A DNA stretch of 64,000 nucleotides from JBBATK01 sp044228285 (GTDB taxonomy: Bacteria > Bacteroidota > Ignavibacteria > Kapaibacteriales > NICIL-2). The first letter of the stretch is position 1; the number at the start of each line of letters is the position of its first letter. Below, piece by piece: positions 17,500 through 26,044 of the stretch. Below the pieces are notes generated by a model, which did not search any database, was not told where the DNA came from, and saw only the letters and a list, made by a program, of their open reading frames with translations. A program made the position numbers and the translations under genes. The stretch is taken from NCBI GenBank assembly GCA_044228285.1, contig JBGAVD010000001.1:558001-622000 (forward strand), read 5' to 3'.

Positions 17500-18387
17500 A
17501 TGCATCTAGAGATCAGTCAGCTGAGTAAGACCTACTCGAATGGTGTGCGGGCTTTGCGCGACATCAACCTAACCATACCGACAGGGATGTTCGGATTACT
17601 CGGACCGAATGGTGCCGGGAAGTCTAGTTTGATGCGGACAATTGCCACTTTGCAAGAGCCAGATAGCGGATCCATTCGTCTCGGTGATCTTGACATTCTT
17701 ACGCAGAAGGACGAGTTGCGAAAGATCCTTGGCTATCTGCCGCAGGAATTCGGTTTGTACCCAAATCTCAGCGCTGAAGTCACGCTCGACCATTTCGCTG
17801 CCCTGAAGGGTATTTCGACTGGCTCTGAGCGCAAGAACATTGTACAATCCCTTTTACAGCAAACAAATCTCTGGGATGCTCGAAAAAAGAGCGTTGGTGG
17901 ATTCTCCGGTGGTATGAAGCAACGCCTTGGAATTGCGATTGCTTTGCTAGGTAACCCACAACTTGTCATTGTCGACGAACCAACCGCAGGTTTAGACCCA
18001 ACGGAGCGTCGTCGATTCCTGAATTTGTTAGGTGAGATAAGCGAGAACGTGATCGTTATTCTATCAACGCATATCGTGGAAGACGTTACAGAACTCTGTT
18101 CACAGATGGCGATGATCGCCAGAGGACAGGTGGTTGCCTATGGTGCACCGCAAGATTTTATCAATGAACTGCAGGGCAAGGTTTGGCGCCGAAGTGTGCC
18201 AAGAGAGGCGCTTGCCGACGTGCAGCAGCACTTTCACGTCATCTCGTCCAGGCTTGTTGGTGGACGTCCACTTGTTCACGTGTTTGCTGAAGAGCAGCCA
18301 GATCCAAGTTTTAGTTCTGTCGAACCGGGTTTAGAGGATGTGTACTTTCATCGCATCTCGACACTGAGTGAATCCATTAACCAATAA
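17500..18387 (+). CDS. ABC transporter ATP-binding protein
   Basis: Energises the ABC-2 type permease encoded next to it. The 295-aa protein has Walker A GPNGAGKS, a Q-loop in YLPQEFGLYPN, the signature FSGGMKQRLGIA, Walker B LVIVDEPTAGLDP and the switch His in STHIVED. I start it at the ATG at 17500 (MHLEISQLSKTY) because the fold begins there; AGGA lies just upstream, and a longer frame from 17455 adds 15 unlikely residues. The C-terminal 80 residues follow the pattern of regulatory tails in ABC-2 ATPases. The permease-peptidase gene starts 12 bp after the stop, so the two are surely cotranscribed. Four 20-bp repeats precede the gene. Substrate unknown. Confidence 0.93.
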   Translation: MHLEISQLSKTYSNGVRALRDINLTIPTGMFGLLGPNGAGKSSLMRTIATLQEPDSGSIRLGDLDILTQKDELRKILGYLPQEFGLYPNLSAEVTLDHFAALKGISTGSERKNIVQSLLQQTNLWDARKKSVGGFSGGMKQRLGIAIALLGNPQLVIVDEPTAGLDPTERRRFLNLLGEISENVIVILSTHIVEDVTELCSQMAMIARGQVVAYGAPQDFINELQGKVWRRSVPREALADVQQHFHVISSRLVGGRPLVHVFAEEQPDPSFSSVEPGLEDVYFHRISTLSESINQ

Positions 18388-18399
18388 GGGGAGCCTATC

Positions 18400-21300
18400 A
18401 TGCTAACGATCATCCTCTTTGAATGGAGGTATTTACTCCGTCGTCCTGCAACTTGGGTGTATTTCTTCCTCTTGTTTGCACTTGGTTTCCTGTTTATGTC
18501 TACCGATGCCGTTGAACTCGGCGGCGGAGTAGGGAAGATCTTTAAGAACTCTCCCTTCGTCATCGCACAGTCGAGCGTTATCCTCACTTTCGTTGGATCT
18601 ATCATCACAACAGCACTTGCCGGTACAGCTATCCTGCGCGATTTCGAATTGAATGCACATGCCATGTTTTTTACGAAGCCAATCTCCAAAGCGCAATACC
18701 TCTTTGGAAGGTTCATCGGTTCTTGGCTTGTGATGCTTGTCGTGTACACGGCGGTGCCATTGGGTTTGATGCTCGGTTCCGCTATGCCTTGGATTGAGGC
18801 TAGCAAAATTGGCCCCTTCTCCATCATGGCCTTCGTTCAGCCTTATGTACTTTTTGTCGTTCCAAACATCTTTGTCATCTCAGCGATCTTCTTCGCAGTG
18901 GGCACCCTAACTCGTAGCATGTTTGCGGTTTTTGTTCAGGGTATTGGACTCTTTGTTGCTTACTCTATTTCAGGGACCATTGTCAAAGGACTCGAGAACA
19001 CGCATATCGCATCTGCTTTGGATCTCTATGCGATTCGCTCCTTCTTTTTTGAAACGAGGTATTGGACCGTGTTTGAAAAGAACACGCAGATGGTATCGCT
19101 TGGAGAGTACCTCCTTGTCAACCGTCTCATATGGATAAGCGTTGCGATAGGCATCCTCGGTCTATGCTATCGTTTGTTTTCTTTCAATGTACAGCCAATG
19201 GGCGATCGTAAGAAAGGCACGAGCGAAGCTGAGGTGGCGGTTGAAAGTGCCGTGTTGCTACTTCCACAGGTGCGCCAGCGTTTTGGTCGCTCATTTGATT
19301 GGTCAAGTCTTCTTATGCTCACACGCACTTATGTGCGAAGCGTCACACGAGATAAGCTCTTTCTTGCGCTCGCCGTGATTGGGATGATCAACACTTTGTT
19401 CGCGTCCTATAATGCGGATAGCTTGTTCGGAACAACAGTATATCCTACAACCTATCTCATGCTCGAAACACTGAGCACGTTCAGTTTCTTCATCTTGTTG
19501 ATCTCTACGTTTTATGGCGGTGAGTTGATCTGGAGAGAACGTCGCTTTAAAGCCCATCAAATTGTCGATGCGCTCCCAGTGCCTACCTGGGCTTCGTTCA
19601 CATCTAAATATCTATCGTTGGTCGTTGCCCAGATGATCGTTGTTGCAGCACTCTATTTGGCAGCCATCATCATGCAGCTTTCGAAAGGGTACACGAATAT
19701 TGAAGTCATGCTCTATATACGAGAGTACTTCACCGTGACCTTCTTTCGCGTTGCTATTTTCTCAATGTATGCCTTGAGCGTGCATTCGCTGGTGAATCAT
19801 AAATACATCGGACACTTCGTCACGGTACTTTTCTATGTTGGCGTGATCGCTCTTCCTGCACTCGATCTGGACCACATTCTTCTGCAGTTTCTTAGTCTAA
19901 GCGAAGGTACCTACTCAGCTATGAATGGCTTCGGTTCGTTCTTGGCGCGTCAGTATAGCCTGACTCTCTATTGGACCTTGTTCTGCTTAGCCTTGAGTTG
20001 GGCGGCGTATATTTTGTCGGTGCGAGGCAGCGAAGAGATTTTTGCTCAACGCGTGCGCGCTATGCGCGCACGCATGAATAGAAAGACACTAACGTTCGGT
20101 GTTGCCTCGGGCGCAGGAACTCTTTGTCTTGCAGGGTTCATATACTACAATACAGACATCCTCAACAAGCGATTGACAGAAGATGAGGTGCGTCATCAAT
20201 CTGCCATCTACGAGCAGCGGTACAATCACTTTGAACGCAAAGCTCAACCGCACATCATTGCGTCCACTATTCATTTGAACTTGCAGCCAGAGCAGTCACG
20301 TTTCGATGCGCAAGGCGACTTCGTTCTTCTCAACACCTTCGAAGAAGTGATAGATACAGTGATGGTTACGTTTAATGACGATAAAAAGTACGATGACATG
20401 TATTTCGATCGTCGTTTTCGCGAAGTCAAGAATGATGGAGAGACTGGGGTACGCCTCTATGTATTAGAGCCGGCTCTGGCTGCTCACGACAGTTGTCGTT
20501 TTCACTTCCATATGGTCTGTGAAAACCATGGGTTCCAGAATAGCTCGATGAATACCAGTATTGTTGAGAACGGTACATTTCTCAACAATAGCATCTTTCC
20601 GCACATAGGGTACTTGAGTGACGTTGAGTTGGGTGACGAGGATGACCGTCGCAAAGAAGGCTTGGCTAAGCAAGAACGTATGCCTTCAATCGATGACCAA
20701 CAAGCGCGTATGCGCAACTATATTTCTTCGAACACAGATTGGATGCGTTTCGAAGTAACTATTTCGACGGCACCAGATCAGATCGCGATTTCGCCGGGGT
20801 ACTTGCAACGAGAGTGGATGGAGAATGGGCGACGTTACTTCCACTACAAAATGGATGCCCCAATTTTAGGCTTCTATTCTATGCTTTCAGCACGCTACCA
20901 AGTACACCGCGATAGTGTGAATGGAGTGCAGCTTGAAATCTACTATCACAAGGGTCACGAGGCGAACTTGGAGCGAATGACCAAGGGAATGAAGCAAGCG
21001 CTAACATACTGTGGGAGCAATTTTGCACCCTATCAGTTCCGCCAGCTGCGCATTCTCGAGTTCCCGCGCTATGCACAATTCGCGCAGTCCTTTCCGAATA
21101 CCGTGCCTTATTCTGAGTCCATCGGCTTCATTGCTCGTATTAAAAGTGAAGAAGATGTTGACTACGCCTTCTATGTTACAGCACATGAGGTAGCACACCA
21201 GTGGTGGGGACACCAAGTTGTGGGAGCATCCGTTCAGGGAGCCACGATGCTTTCGGAGAGCTTTGCAGAGTACTCAGCTCTCATGGTTATGAAGCATGAG

Positions 21301-21972
21301 TATGGCGATGCGACTATGAAGAAGTTCCTCAAGTTTGCATTGAATTCCTATTTACGTGGTCGAAGCTCAGAACGATCAAAGGAGCTGCCGCTCTACCTCA
21401 ATGAGAACCAACAGTACCTTCATTACAACAAGGGATCGCTGGTTTTATATGCAGTTGCTGACTACATAGGGGAAGACTCGCTCAATGCTGCGCTGTCTCG
21501 TTTTTGTCATCGCTATCGCTTTGGTTCAGCGCCTTATCCCACAACAAAGGACTTCATGTCTGAACTAAAGAAAGTAGTACCAGATTCCTTAAGCTACTTG
21601 ATCGAAGACAACTTCGAAACCATAACGCTTTACGACAATCGCATCAAGGAAGCAAAATGTGCAAAGAGAGCTGATGGCAAGTACGATGTTGATCTTGTGG
21701 TGGAATCGAGAAAAATGCGTGCTGACTCTTTAGGACACGAGACACCGCGGCCACTCAACGATTACATTGACATCGGGTTGTTCGACGCCAATGAAGACCC
21801 ACGAACAAAGCTGGGCAAGCGATTGACCTTTGCTCGCCACAAACTGAGTTCAGCGGAGAGTCGCTTTCACTTTGTGCTCAACGAGAAACCTGCAAAAGCT
21901 GGCATTGATCCCTACAATAAGCTCATTGATCGAGATGCAGAAGACAACGTCATGAAAGTTGAATCTGATTGA
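18400..21972 (+). CDS. ABC-2 permease fused to M1-family metallopeptidase
   Basis: A 1190-aa fusion. Residues about 1-560 form two ABC-2 type membrane modules (first about 1-265, second about 300-545), with some twelve hydrophobic segments. A further segment near 565-590 leads to an extracytoplasmic domain (about 600-1190) of the gluzincin M1 aminopeptidase fold. The zinc motif HEVAHQWWG has His929, Glu930 and His933. The third ligand is probably the Glu of LSESFAEY, which gives a spacing of 19 residues rather than the usual 18. I do not see the GxMEN exopeptidase motif; PYSESIGFIA occupies that region. A good Shine-Dalgarno site (AGGGGAG) precedes the ATG. This fusion type is known in Bacteroidota genomes, but its substrate and role are not established. 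It could cleave peptides as they are exported, or sense them; both are inference. Confidence 0.9.
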   Translation: MLTIILFEWRYLLRRPATWVYFFLLFALGFLFMSTDAVELGGGVGKIFKNSPFVIAQSSVILTFVGSIITTALAGTAILRDFELNAHAMFFTKPISKAQYLFGRFIGSWLVMLVVYTAVPLGLMLGSAMPWIEASKIGPFSIMAFVQPYVLFVVPNIFVISAIFFAVGTLTRSMFAVFVQGIGLFVAYSISGTIVKGLENTHIASALDLYAIRSFFFETRYWTVFEKNTQMVSLGEYLLVNRLIWISVAIGILGLCYRLFSFNVQPMGDRKKGTSEAEVAVESAVLLLPQVRQRFGRSFDWSSLLMLTRTYVRSVTRDKLFLALAVIGMINTLFASYNADSLFGTTVYPTTYLMLETLSTFSFFILLISTFYGGELIWRERRFKAHQIVDALPVPTWASFTSKYLSLVVAQMIVVAALYLAAIIMQLSKGYTNIEVMLYIREYFTVTFFRVAIFSMYALSVHSLVNHKYIGHFVTVLFYVGVIALPALDLDHILLQFLSLSEGTYSAMNGFGSFLARQYSLTLYWTLFCLALSWAAYILSVRGSEEIFAQRVRAMRARMNRKTLTFGVASGAGTLCLAGFIYYNTDILNKRLTEDEVRHQSAIYEQRYNHFERKAQPHIIASTIHLNLQPEQSRFDAQGDFVLLNTFEEVIDTVMVTFNDDKKYDDMYFDRRFREVKNDGETGVRLYVLEPALAAHDSCRFHFHMVCENHGFQNSSMNTSIVENGTFLNNSIFPHIGYLSDVELGDEDDRRKEGLAKQERMPSIDDQQARMRNYISSNTDWMRFEVTISTAPDQIAISPGYLQREWMENGRRYFHYKMDAPILGFYSMLSARYQVHRDSVNGVQLEIYYHKGHEANLERMTKGMKQALTYCGSNFAPYQFRQLRILEFPRYAQFAQSFPNTVPYSESIGFIARIKSEEDVDYAFYVTAHEVAHQWWGHQVVGASVQGATMLSESFAEYSALMVMKHEYGDATMKKFLKFALNSYLRGRSSERSKELPLYLNENQQYLHYNKGSLVLYAVADYIGEDSLNAALSRFCHRYRFGSAPYPTTKDFMSELKKVVPDSLSYLIEDNFETITLYDNRIKEAKCAKRADGKYDVDLVVESRKMRADSLGHETPRPLNDYIDIGLFDANEDPRTKLGKRLTFARHKLSSAESRFHFVLNEKPAKAGIDPYNKLIDRDAEDNVMKVESD

Positions 21973-22046
21973 TCTGAGGCAGATTAGGGCTTGCTAGTCC
22001 TTCATAAACCGTACATTCGAGCGCTCTTCTGAGCTACTAGTATGTT

Positions 22047-22083
22047 GAGCAATGGCTTGTGTTAACAACACGAGCCATTGCTC
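22047..22083. terminator. Strong hairpin downstream of the ABC-M1 gene
   Basis: Arms GAGCAATGGCTTGTGTT and AACACGAGCCATTGCTC pair over 17 positions with one G-T wobble around a three-base loop. It lies 75 bp past the stop at 21972 and 87 bp before the next gene. No T tract follows directly, so it may be a terminator aided by Rho or an mRNA 3'-end stabiliser. Confidence 0.6.
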
Positions 22084-22169
22084 ATTCATAGTCAAAAAAG
22101 TTCTCAACACTTGAAGCACTTGCGCCGCTTTGACCAGCGCCAAAGCACTGCCAAACCTTATTTTGGGCT

Positions 22170-23984
22170 ATGAGCGGCCTTGAAGCAAGAAACCCAATTG
22201 CAATAGCAGATACCAACTTTGTGGTCATCGACGTTGAGACCACCGGGATGAGTGGTAGTGCTAATCGTGTAACTGAGATTGGCTGTCTGGTCGTACGCGA
22301 TGGTGAGATACGTCAAACTTTCAGTTCTCTCGTCAATCCTCGACAATTCATTCCGTCTTTCATTGAGAATCTCACAGGCATCACGAATGCCATGGTGTAC
22401 AATGCACCAGAGGAAGCTGAAGTCTTCGCGCAAGTATTGCGCATGCTTCAATTACCAAATGCAGTTTTTGTAGCTCACAATGCTGGATTCGACTGGTCCT
22501 TCGTGTCGAATGCTTTGATGCGAAGCAATTTCGATGTACCCGCACTTCCAGTGCTGTGTACGTGCAAACTTGCCAATCGTCTGCTACCGAAGAAGCAGAA
22601 GAAGAATTTAGGTGCAGTTGCGAAGCACTTTCAGATACGAATCGAAGGTCGTCACCGTGCGTTCGGAGACGCGGAGGCGACAGCGCTTGTGCTCTTGGAG
22701 TTTTTGGAGAGTCTTGAGTCTGAACACGACATCGAGGAATTGGATGAGTTGATATCCTTTCAACATCGTCGCTTAAAGAACTTTCACGCCACGCCAAAGG
22801 CGATGAAGAAAATTCAAGGCTACCTTGACGCGTTGCCAACGGCACCTGGGGTCTATTACATGCATGACGCAGATGATTTTATCATGTATGTAGGAAAAGC
22901 AAAGTCGTTGAGCGACCGTGTCCGATCATATTTTCAGATGAGTGCTCAGCATCCTGAAAAGATAGCGAAGATGGTACGCAAGGTTGAAAGGATCCATTGG
23001 GAGGAGACCGGGTCGGAACTCGGGGCTTTGCTTCTAGAGTCCAGCGAGATAAAGAAACACAAACCGCCCTTCAATACTCTAAGCAAAAAGATCCGCCGCT
23101 ATCCTTTCTTGAAACTGAGTACAGGTTCTGAATTTCCGACAGTTGAGTTCTGCGACCAAATATTGAACGACGGCGCAGAGTACTATGGTCCCTTTCTCTA
23201 TCGAGGAATGGTGCAAGAAGTGCTTCAGACGATTTCTCGAAATTTCAAGTTGCGCTTGTGTCAAGATGAACTTCATCCATCTCCAAATGTTCGGCCGTGC
23301 TTTTATTACCACATCAACAAATGTGCAGCGCCTTGCGCCGCAGAGCAGAGCAAGGCTGAGTATATGGAAGAGGTCGACGCTGTGCGACGCTTCTTGTCTG
23401 GCTACTCTGAAGGCGTCATTGCAATGATCGAGCATGAGATGCAAGCTTGTGCTGAGCGTTTAGAATTCGAGCAAGCCGCGATGTTACGTAACCGCGCAAA
23501 GGAATTGCGAAAGCTCTTTGATCGCAATCATCAAGGATCAACGGCGGTGAACAAGACAAATCTGATTGTTGTCGTTCCTGCTTCAGAACGAGAAAAGACA
23601 GTTGAGCTCTTCTGCCTACGTAGGGGATTCCTTGCTCATCAGCAGATTTTTGGTCGTAAAGCCTCCTTGACAAAACTCCGTGAGGTTCTCAATTCCCTGT
23701 ATTTTCAAGGTGAGGAACTCGCCTTCGAGCTAAGTCTCGAAGAAGTGGACGAGCTTCGTATTATAGCTCAGTGGGTCTATCGTAAGCGCGATCAATCACT
23801 ATCCATTTATGTCGAGAATCAATCGCTGGATGAGCTTCACGCGGAGCTCTGTGAGCTGATTCAGCATAGTTTTGATGAAGATTCTGGCTTTGTTGAATCG
23901 GGCTCTCAACAGATTCCTGTGTTTCATGACATACCAGCTGATACGAGTGACAATACGACCAGTGATCGGGTAGTGTTTGGGTAG
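22170..23984 (+). CDS. DnaQ-like exonuclease fused to UvrC-like GIY-YIG nuclease
   Basis: A 604-aa hybrid. Residues 1-185 form a DEDDh exonuclease like the epsilon subunit of DNA polymerase III, with Asp21 and Glu23 in DVETTG, Asp108 in HNAGFD, and His162 and Asp167 in HRAFGDAEA. Residues about 218-310 form a GIY-YIG endonuclease like the N-terminus of UvrC (GVYY at 227, YVGKAKSL at 240, and Glu within LLESSEIKKHKPPFN). A UvrC-like cysteine segment follows (RPCFYYHINKCAAPC), then a UVR-type helix pair near 416-450 (LEFEQAAMLRNRAKELRKL). The UvrC RNase H-like nuclease and helix-hairpin-helix domains are absent. Proteins of this make-up occur in several phyla and are presumed DNA repair nucleases, perhaps a Cho-like back-up for 3' incision; that role is inference. 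All catalytic residues look intact. Confidence 0.9.
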   Translation: MSGLEARNPIAIADTNFVVIDVETTGMSGSANRVTEIGCLVVRDGEIRQTFSSLVNPRQFIPSFIENLTGITNAMVYNAPEEAEVFAQVLRMLQLPNAVFVAHNAGFDWSFVSNALMRSNFDVPALPVLCTCKLANRLLPKKQKKNLGAVAKHFQIRIEGRHRAFGDAEATALVLLEFLESLESEHDIEELDELISFQHRRLKNFHATPKAMKKIQGYLDALPTAPGVYYMHDADDFIMYVGKAKSLSDRVRSYFQMSAQHPEKIAKMVRKVERIHWEETGSELGALLLESSEIKKHKPPFNTLSKKIRRYPFLKLSTGSEFPTVEFCDQILNDGAEYYGPFLYRGMVQEVLQTISRNFKLRLCQDELHPSPNVRPCFYYHINKCAAPCAAEQSKAEYMEEVDAVRRFLSGYSEGVIAMIEHEMQACAERLEFEQAAMLRNRAKELRKLFDRNHQGSTAVNKTNLIVVVPASEREKTVELFCLRRGFLAHQQIFGRKASLTKLREVLNSLYFQGEELAFELSLEEVDELRIIAQWVYRKRDQSLSIYVENQSLDELHAELCELIQHSFDEDSGFVESGSQQIPVFHDIPADTSDNTTSDRVVFG

Positions 23985-24419
23985 AGTCTGTACATAGGCT
24001 CAGATTCTACCATCCTCGGCTTGTGATCAGAAGTGTATGCACGTGCTCATGGGGGTCATAGATCTACGTTGAAACTTGACAATGGAAGTTAATAGTCTGA
24101 AGTTTTGAGTTTCACAGATCTCGTGCGAAGTGGTATCATCTTATGTTGCATGAGACAGGGTATTCAAAACAACGGTGGCCCGATGGTGTTGAACATTGAA
24201 ACTTGGTGCATCGTGAGTTCTTGCATGGAACCTGGGCTTGAGAGCTTGAGTTTTTGCTAGGTATGATGTAGTCGGAGGCTGCCTCTGGTTTCGCACTAAC
24301 GATCGTTAGTAATCAAATGAAACACTGGATCAAGCCATGCAGAAGAGTAGGTGCTCAGGTCAGAGAGGCGTGTAGACGAGACAAGAGCATGGTACAATCA
24401 CACATACGATACGATAGAA
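23985..24419. other. 435-bp intergenic region before uppP
   Basis: Non-coding stretch between two plus-strand genes. It contains a 16-bp perfect palindrome at 24295-24310, listed separately. I saw no terminator with a T tract, no RNA gene and no convincing reading frame; a 36-codon frame at 24150-24260 lacks a ribosome site and was rejected. Confidence 0.4.
24295..24310. promoter_or_regulatory. 16-bp perfect palindrome, possible operator
   Basis: ACTAACGATCGTTAGT is its own reverse complement over all 16 bases. It lies 110 bp upstream of the uppP start. Perfect palindromes of this size without a loop are typical of binding sites for dimeric regulators such as TetR-type repressors. No regulator gene is adjacent, so the assignment is inference. 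Confidence 0.4.
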
Positions 24420-25250
24420 ATGAGTTTACTACAGTCAATTATCATTGGAATTGTTCAAGGCTTGACGGAGTTCATACCCGTGAGTTCTACTGCGCACATG
24501 ACAATCTGTGCTGCGCTTATGAACCTCATGGATCCGGCACATCCAGAGAAGTGGACGGCGTTCATGGCGGTGGTGCAACTTGGCACTCTTGCTGCAGTGC
24601 TCGTGTATTTTGCGGGCGATATTCGAAGCATTGCAGTGGCCTTCATTCAAGAGAATGTAATGAAACGTCGTGCACTCCAGCAGCAATCTGATGATGCGCG
24701 AATGGGCTGGTACGTTTTACTCGGAAGTGCTCCAATCATGGGATTGGGCTATGCGTTGAAAAAGATCATAGAGAGCTCGCTCACAAAGGATCTGCATCTC
24801 ATTGCCATTATGCTTGTTCTAGTATCAGTTGTATTGTTCCTTGCCGAACGCTTTTCATCGCTAAAGAGAACCTTGGCTGACCTCAGTCTGCGCGATGCAC
24901 TCGTCATTGGCTTCGCGCAGTGCTTCGCACTGCTTCCAGGTACATCACGGTCGGGATCGACGATCTCAGCAGGATTGTTCTTAGGGATGAGTCGTGAGGC
25001 AGCAGCGCGTTTTTCCTTTCTCCTGAGCATACCCGCGGTCGCCGCCAGTGGATTATATGAATTCATGAAAGAAGCAAAGAACCTGAGTACTTCAGATATG
25101 ACCGCCGTGCTCGTTGCAACCAGTGTCGCAGCCATCAGCGGATACCTCTCGATCGCGTTCTTGCTGCGCTTCCTTCGTAGCAATACGATGATGGTGTTTA
25201 TTCTTTATCGGGTGTTGCTTGCCCTCTGCATCTACTTGTGGCTGTGGTAA
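24420..25250 (+). CDS. uppP: Undecaprenyl-diphosphate phosphatase
   Basis: Integral membrane enzyme (BacA/UppP family) that dephosphorylates undecaprenyl diphosphate, recycling the lipid carrier for peptidoglycan and polysaccharide assembly; overproduction gives bacitracin resistance. The 276-aa protein has the two family signatures: the Glu-rich motif near the N-terminus, GIVQGLTEFIPVSSTAH, and the second motif PGTSRSGSTISAGLFLGMS with its catalytic Arg/Ser. About eight hydrophobic segments are visible. I start at the ATG at 24420 (MSLLQSIIIG), where family members begin. A longer frame from 24351 adds 23 polar residues that do not fit the membrane N-terminus. A 435-bp non-coding region with a palindrome lies upstream; folA follows after 208 bp. 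Confidence 0.96.
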   Translation: MSLLQSIIIGIVQGLTEFIPVSSTAHMTICAALMNLMDPAHPEKWTAFMAVVQLGTLAAVLVYFAGDIRSIAVAFIQENVMKRRALQQQSDDARMGWYVLLGSAPIMGLGYALKKIIESSLTKDLHLIAIMLVLVSVVLFLAERFSSLKRTLADLSLRDALVIGFAQCFALLPGTSRSGSTISAGLFLGMSREAAARFSFLLSIPAVAASGLYEFMKEAKNLSTSDMTAVLVATSVAAISGYLSIAFLLRFLRSNTMMVFILYRVLLALCIYLWLW

Positions 25251-25458
25251 ACCATTCGAGCACATTTGAGAGATGCAGTTTGCGCTATCGAATCTGCTGG
25301 CGAAGGAGCTATTCAATGGAGATGTAAGGTGCAGAAAGATGGCTTTGCATATGAGACGATGCAAGCACAAGGGCCGCAGACAGGTACAATATTCTTTGTT
25401 GTCTGCTCGGCGATAGTGGTTGCGAGAATGCAAGACTTTTGATTTCAGAGAGAGAATC

Positions 25459-25959
25459 ATGATACTATCGATTATAGTCGCCATGGATAGAGAGAGGGCG
25501 ATTGGACGGAACAACGAGTTGCCCTGGAGATTGTCTGATGACTTAAAGCTCTTCAAGCAGCGGACGATGGGACACCATATCATCGTGGGCAGAAAGACCT
25601 ATCAAAGTATAGGACGCGCCTTGCCAGGTCGGACAATGATCGTGGTAAGTAGAGATGAGACCTTTCATGCCGAGGGATGCGTTGTGGTGTCTAGTCCTCA
25701 GGCCGCGGTCGAGTACGCTCGTATGCACGAGCAGACTGAGTGTTTTGTGTGTGGAGGAGGGGAGTTGTACCGACAGTTGATATCGATGTGCAACAAAATA
25801 TACCTCAGCGAGGTTGATACTGTCGTAAGCGGAGATGCGCACTTTCCCGAGCTTGAAGCCACGAAGTGGCGTGTTGTAGAAAGAACTCCTTACGAGAAAA
25901 ATGAAAAGAATGAATACGATTGGACCCTCGTCGTTCTTGAGCGTATCGTCGAAGACTAA
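25459..25959 (+). CDS. folA: Dihydrofolate reductase
   Basis: Reduces dihydrofolate to tetrahydrofolate with NADPH, supplying one-carbon carriers for thymidylate and purine synthesis; target of trimethoprim. The 166-aa protein is of normal chromosomal length. It begins MILSIIVAMDRERAIGRNNE, with the substrate-site LPWRLSDDLKLFKQRT carrying the acidic Asp28. The NADPH-binding stretches are VGRKTYQSIGRALPGR and CGGGELYRQLI. I use the ATG at 25459 rather than an upstream one at 25420 because the beta strand MILSIIVA is the true family start. GAGAG lies six bases upstream. No thymidylate synthase gene, its frequent partner, is in view. The AAA+ ATPase gene is convergent, with an 85-bp gap. Confidence 0.96.
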   Translation: MILSIIVAMDRERAIGRNNELPWRLSDDLKLFKQRTMGHHIIVGRKTYQSIGRALPGRTMIVVSRDETFHAEGCVVVSSPQAAVEYARMHEQTECFVCGGGELYRQLISMCNKIYLSEVDTVVSGDAHFPELEATKWRVVERTPYEKNEKNEYDWTLVVLERIVED

Positions 25960-26044
25960 GTCAAGCGCTCATGTCTTGTCTAAAGAACGGTAGAATGCAA
26001 CCCAAACGTAGAGCAGCTACAACGTCGTGCACAAAATGATACAC

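Noticed and set aside
24150..24260. 36-codon plus-strand frame containing a GG early in its sequence
   Set aside because: The GG follows only eight residues with no leader-like pattern, and there is no ribosome site upstream.
25273..25416. 47-codon plus-strand frame between uppP and folA, basic and with three cysteines
   Set aside because: No Shine-Dalgarno site, no recognisable family, and composition like the other chance frames in the region.
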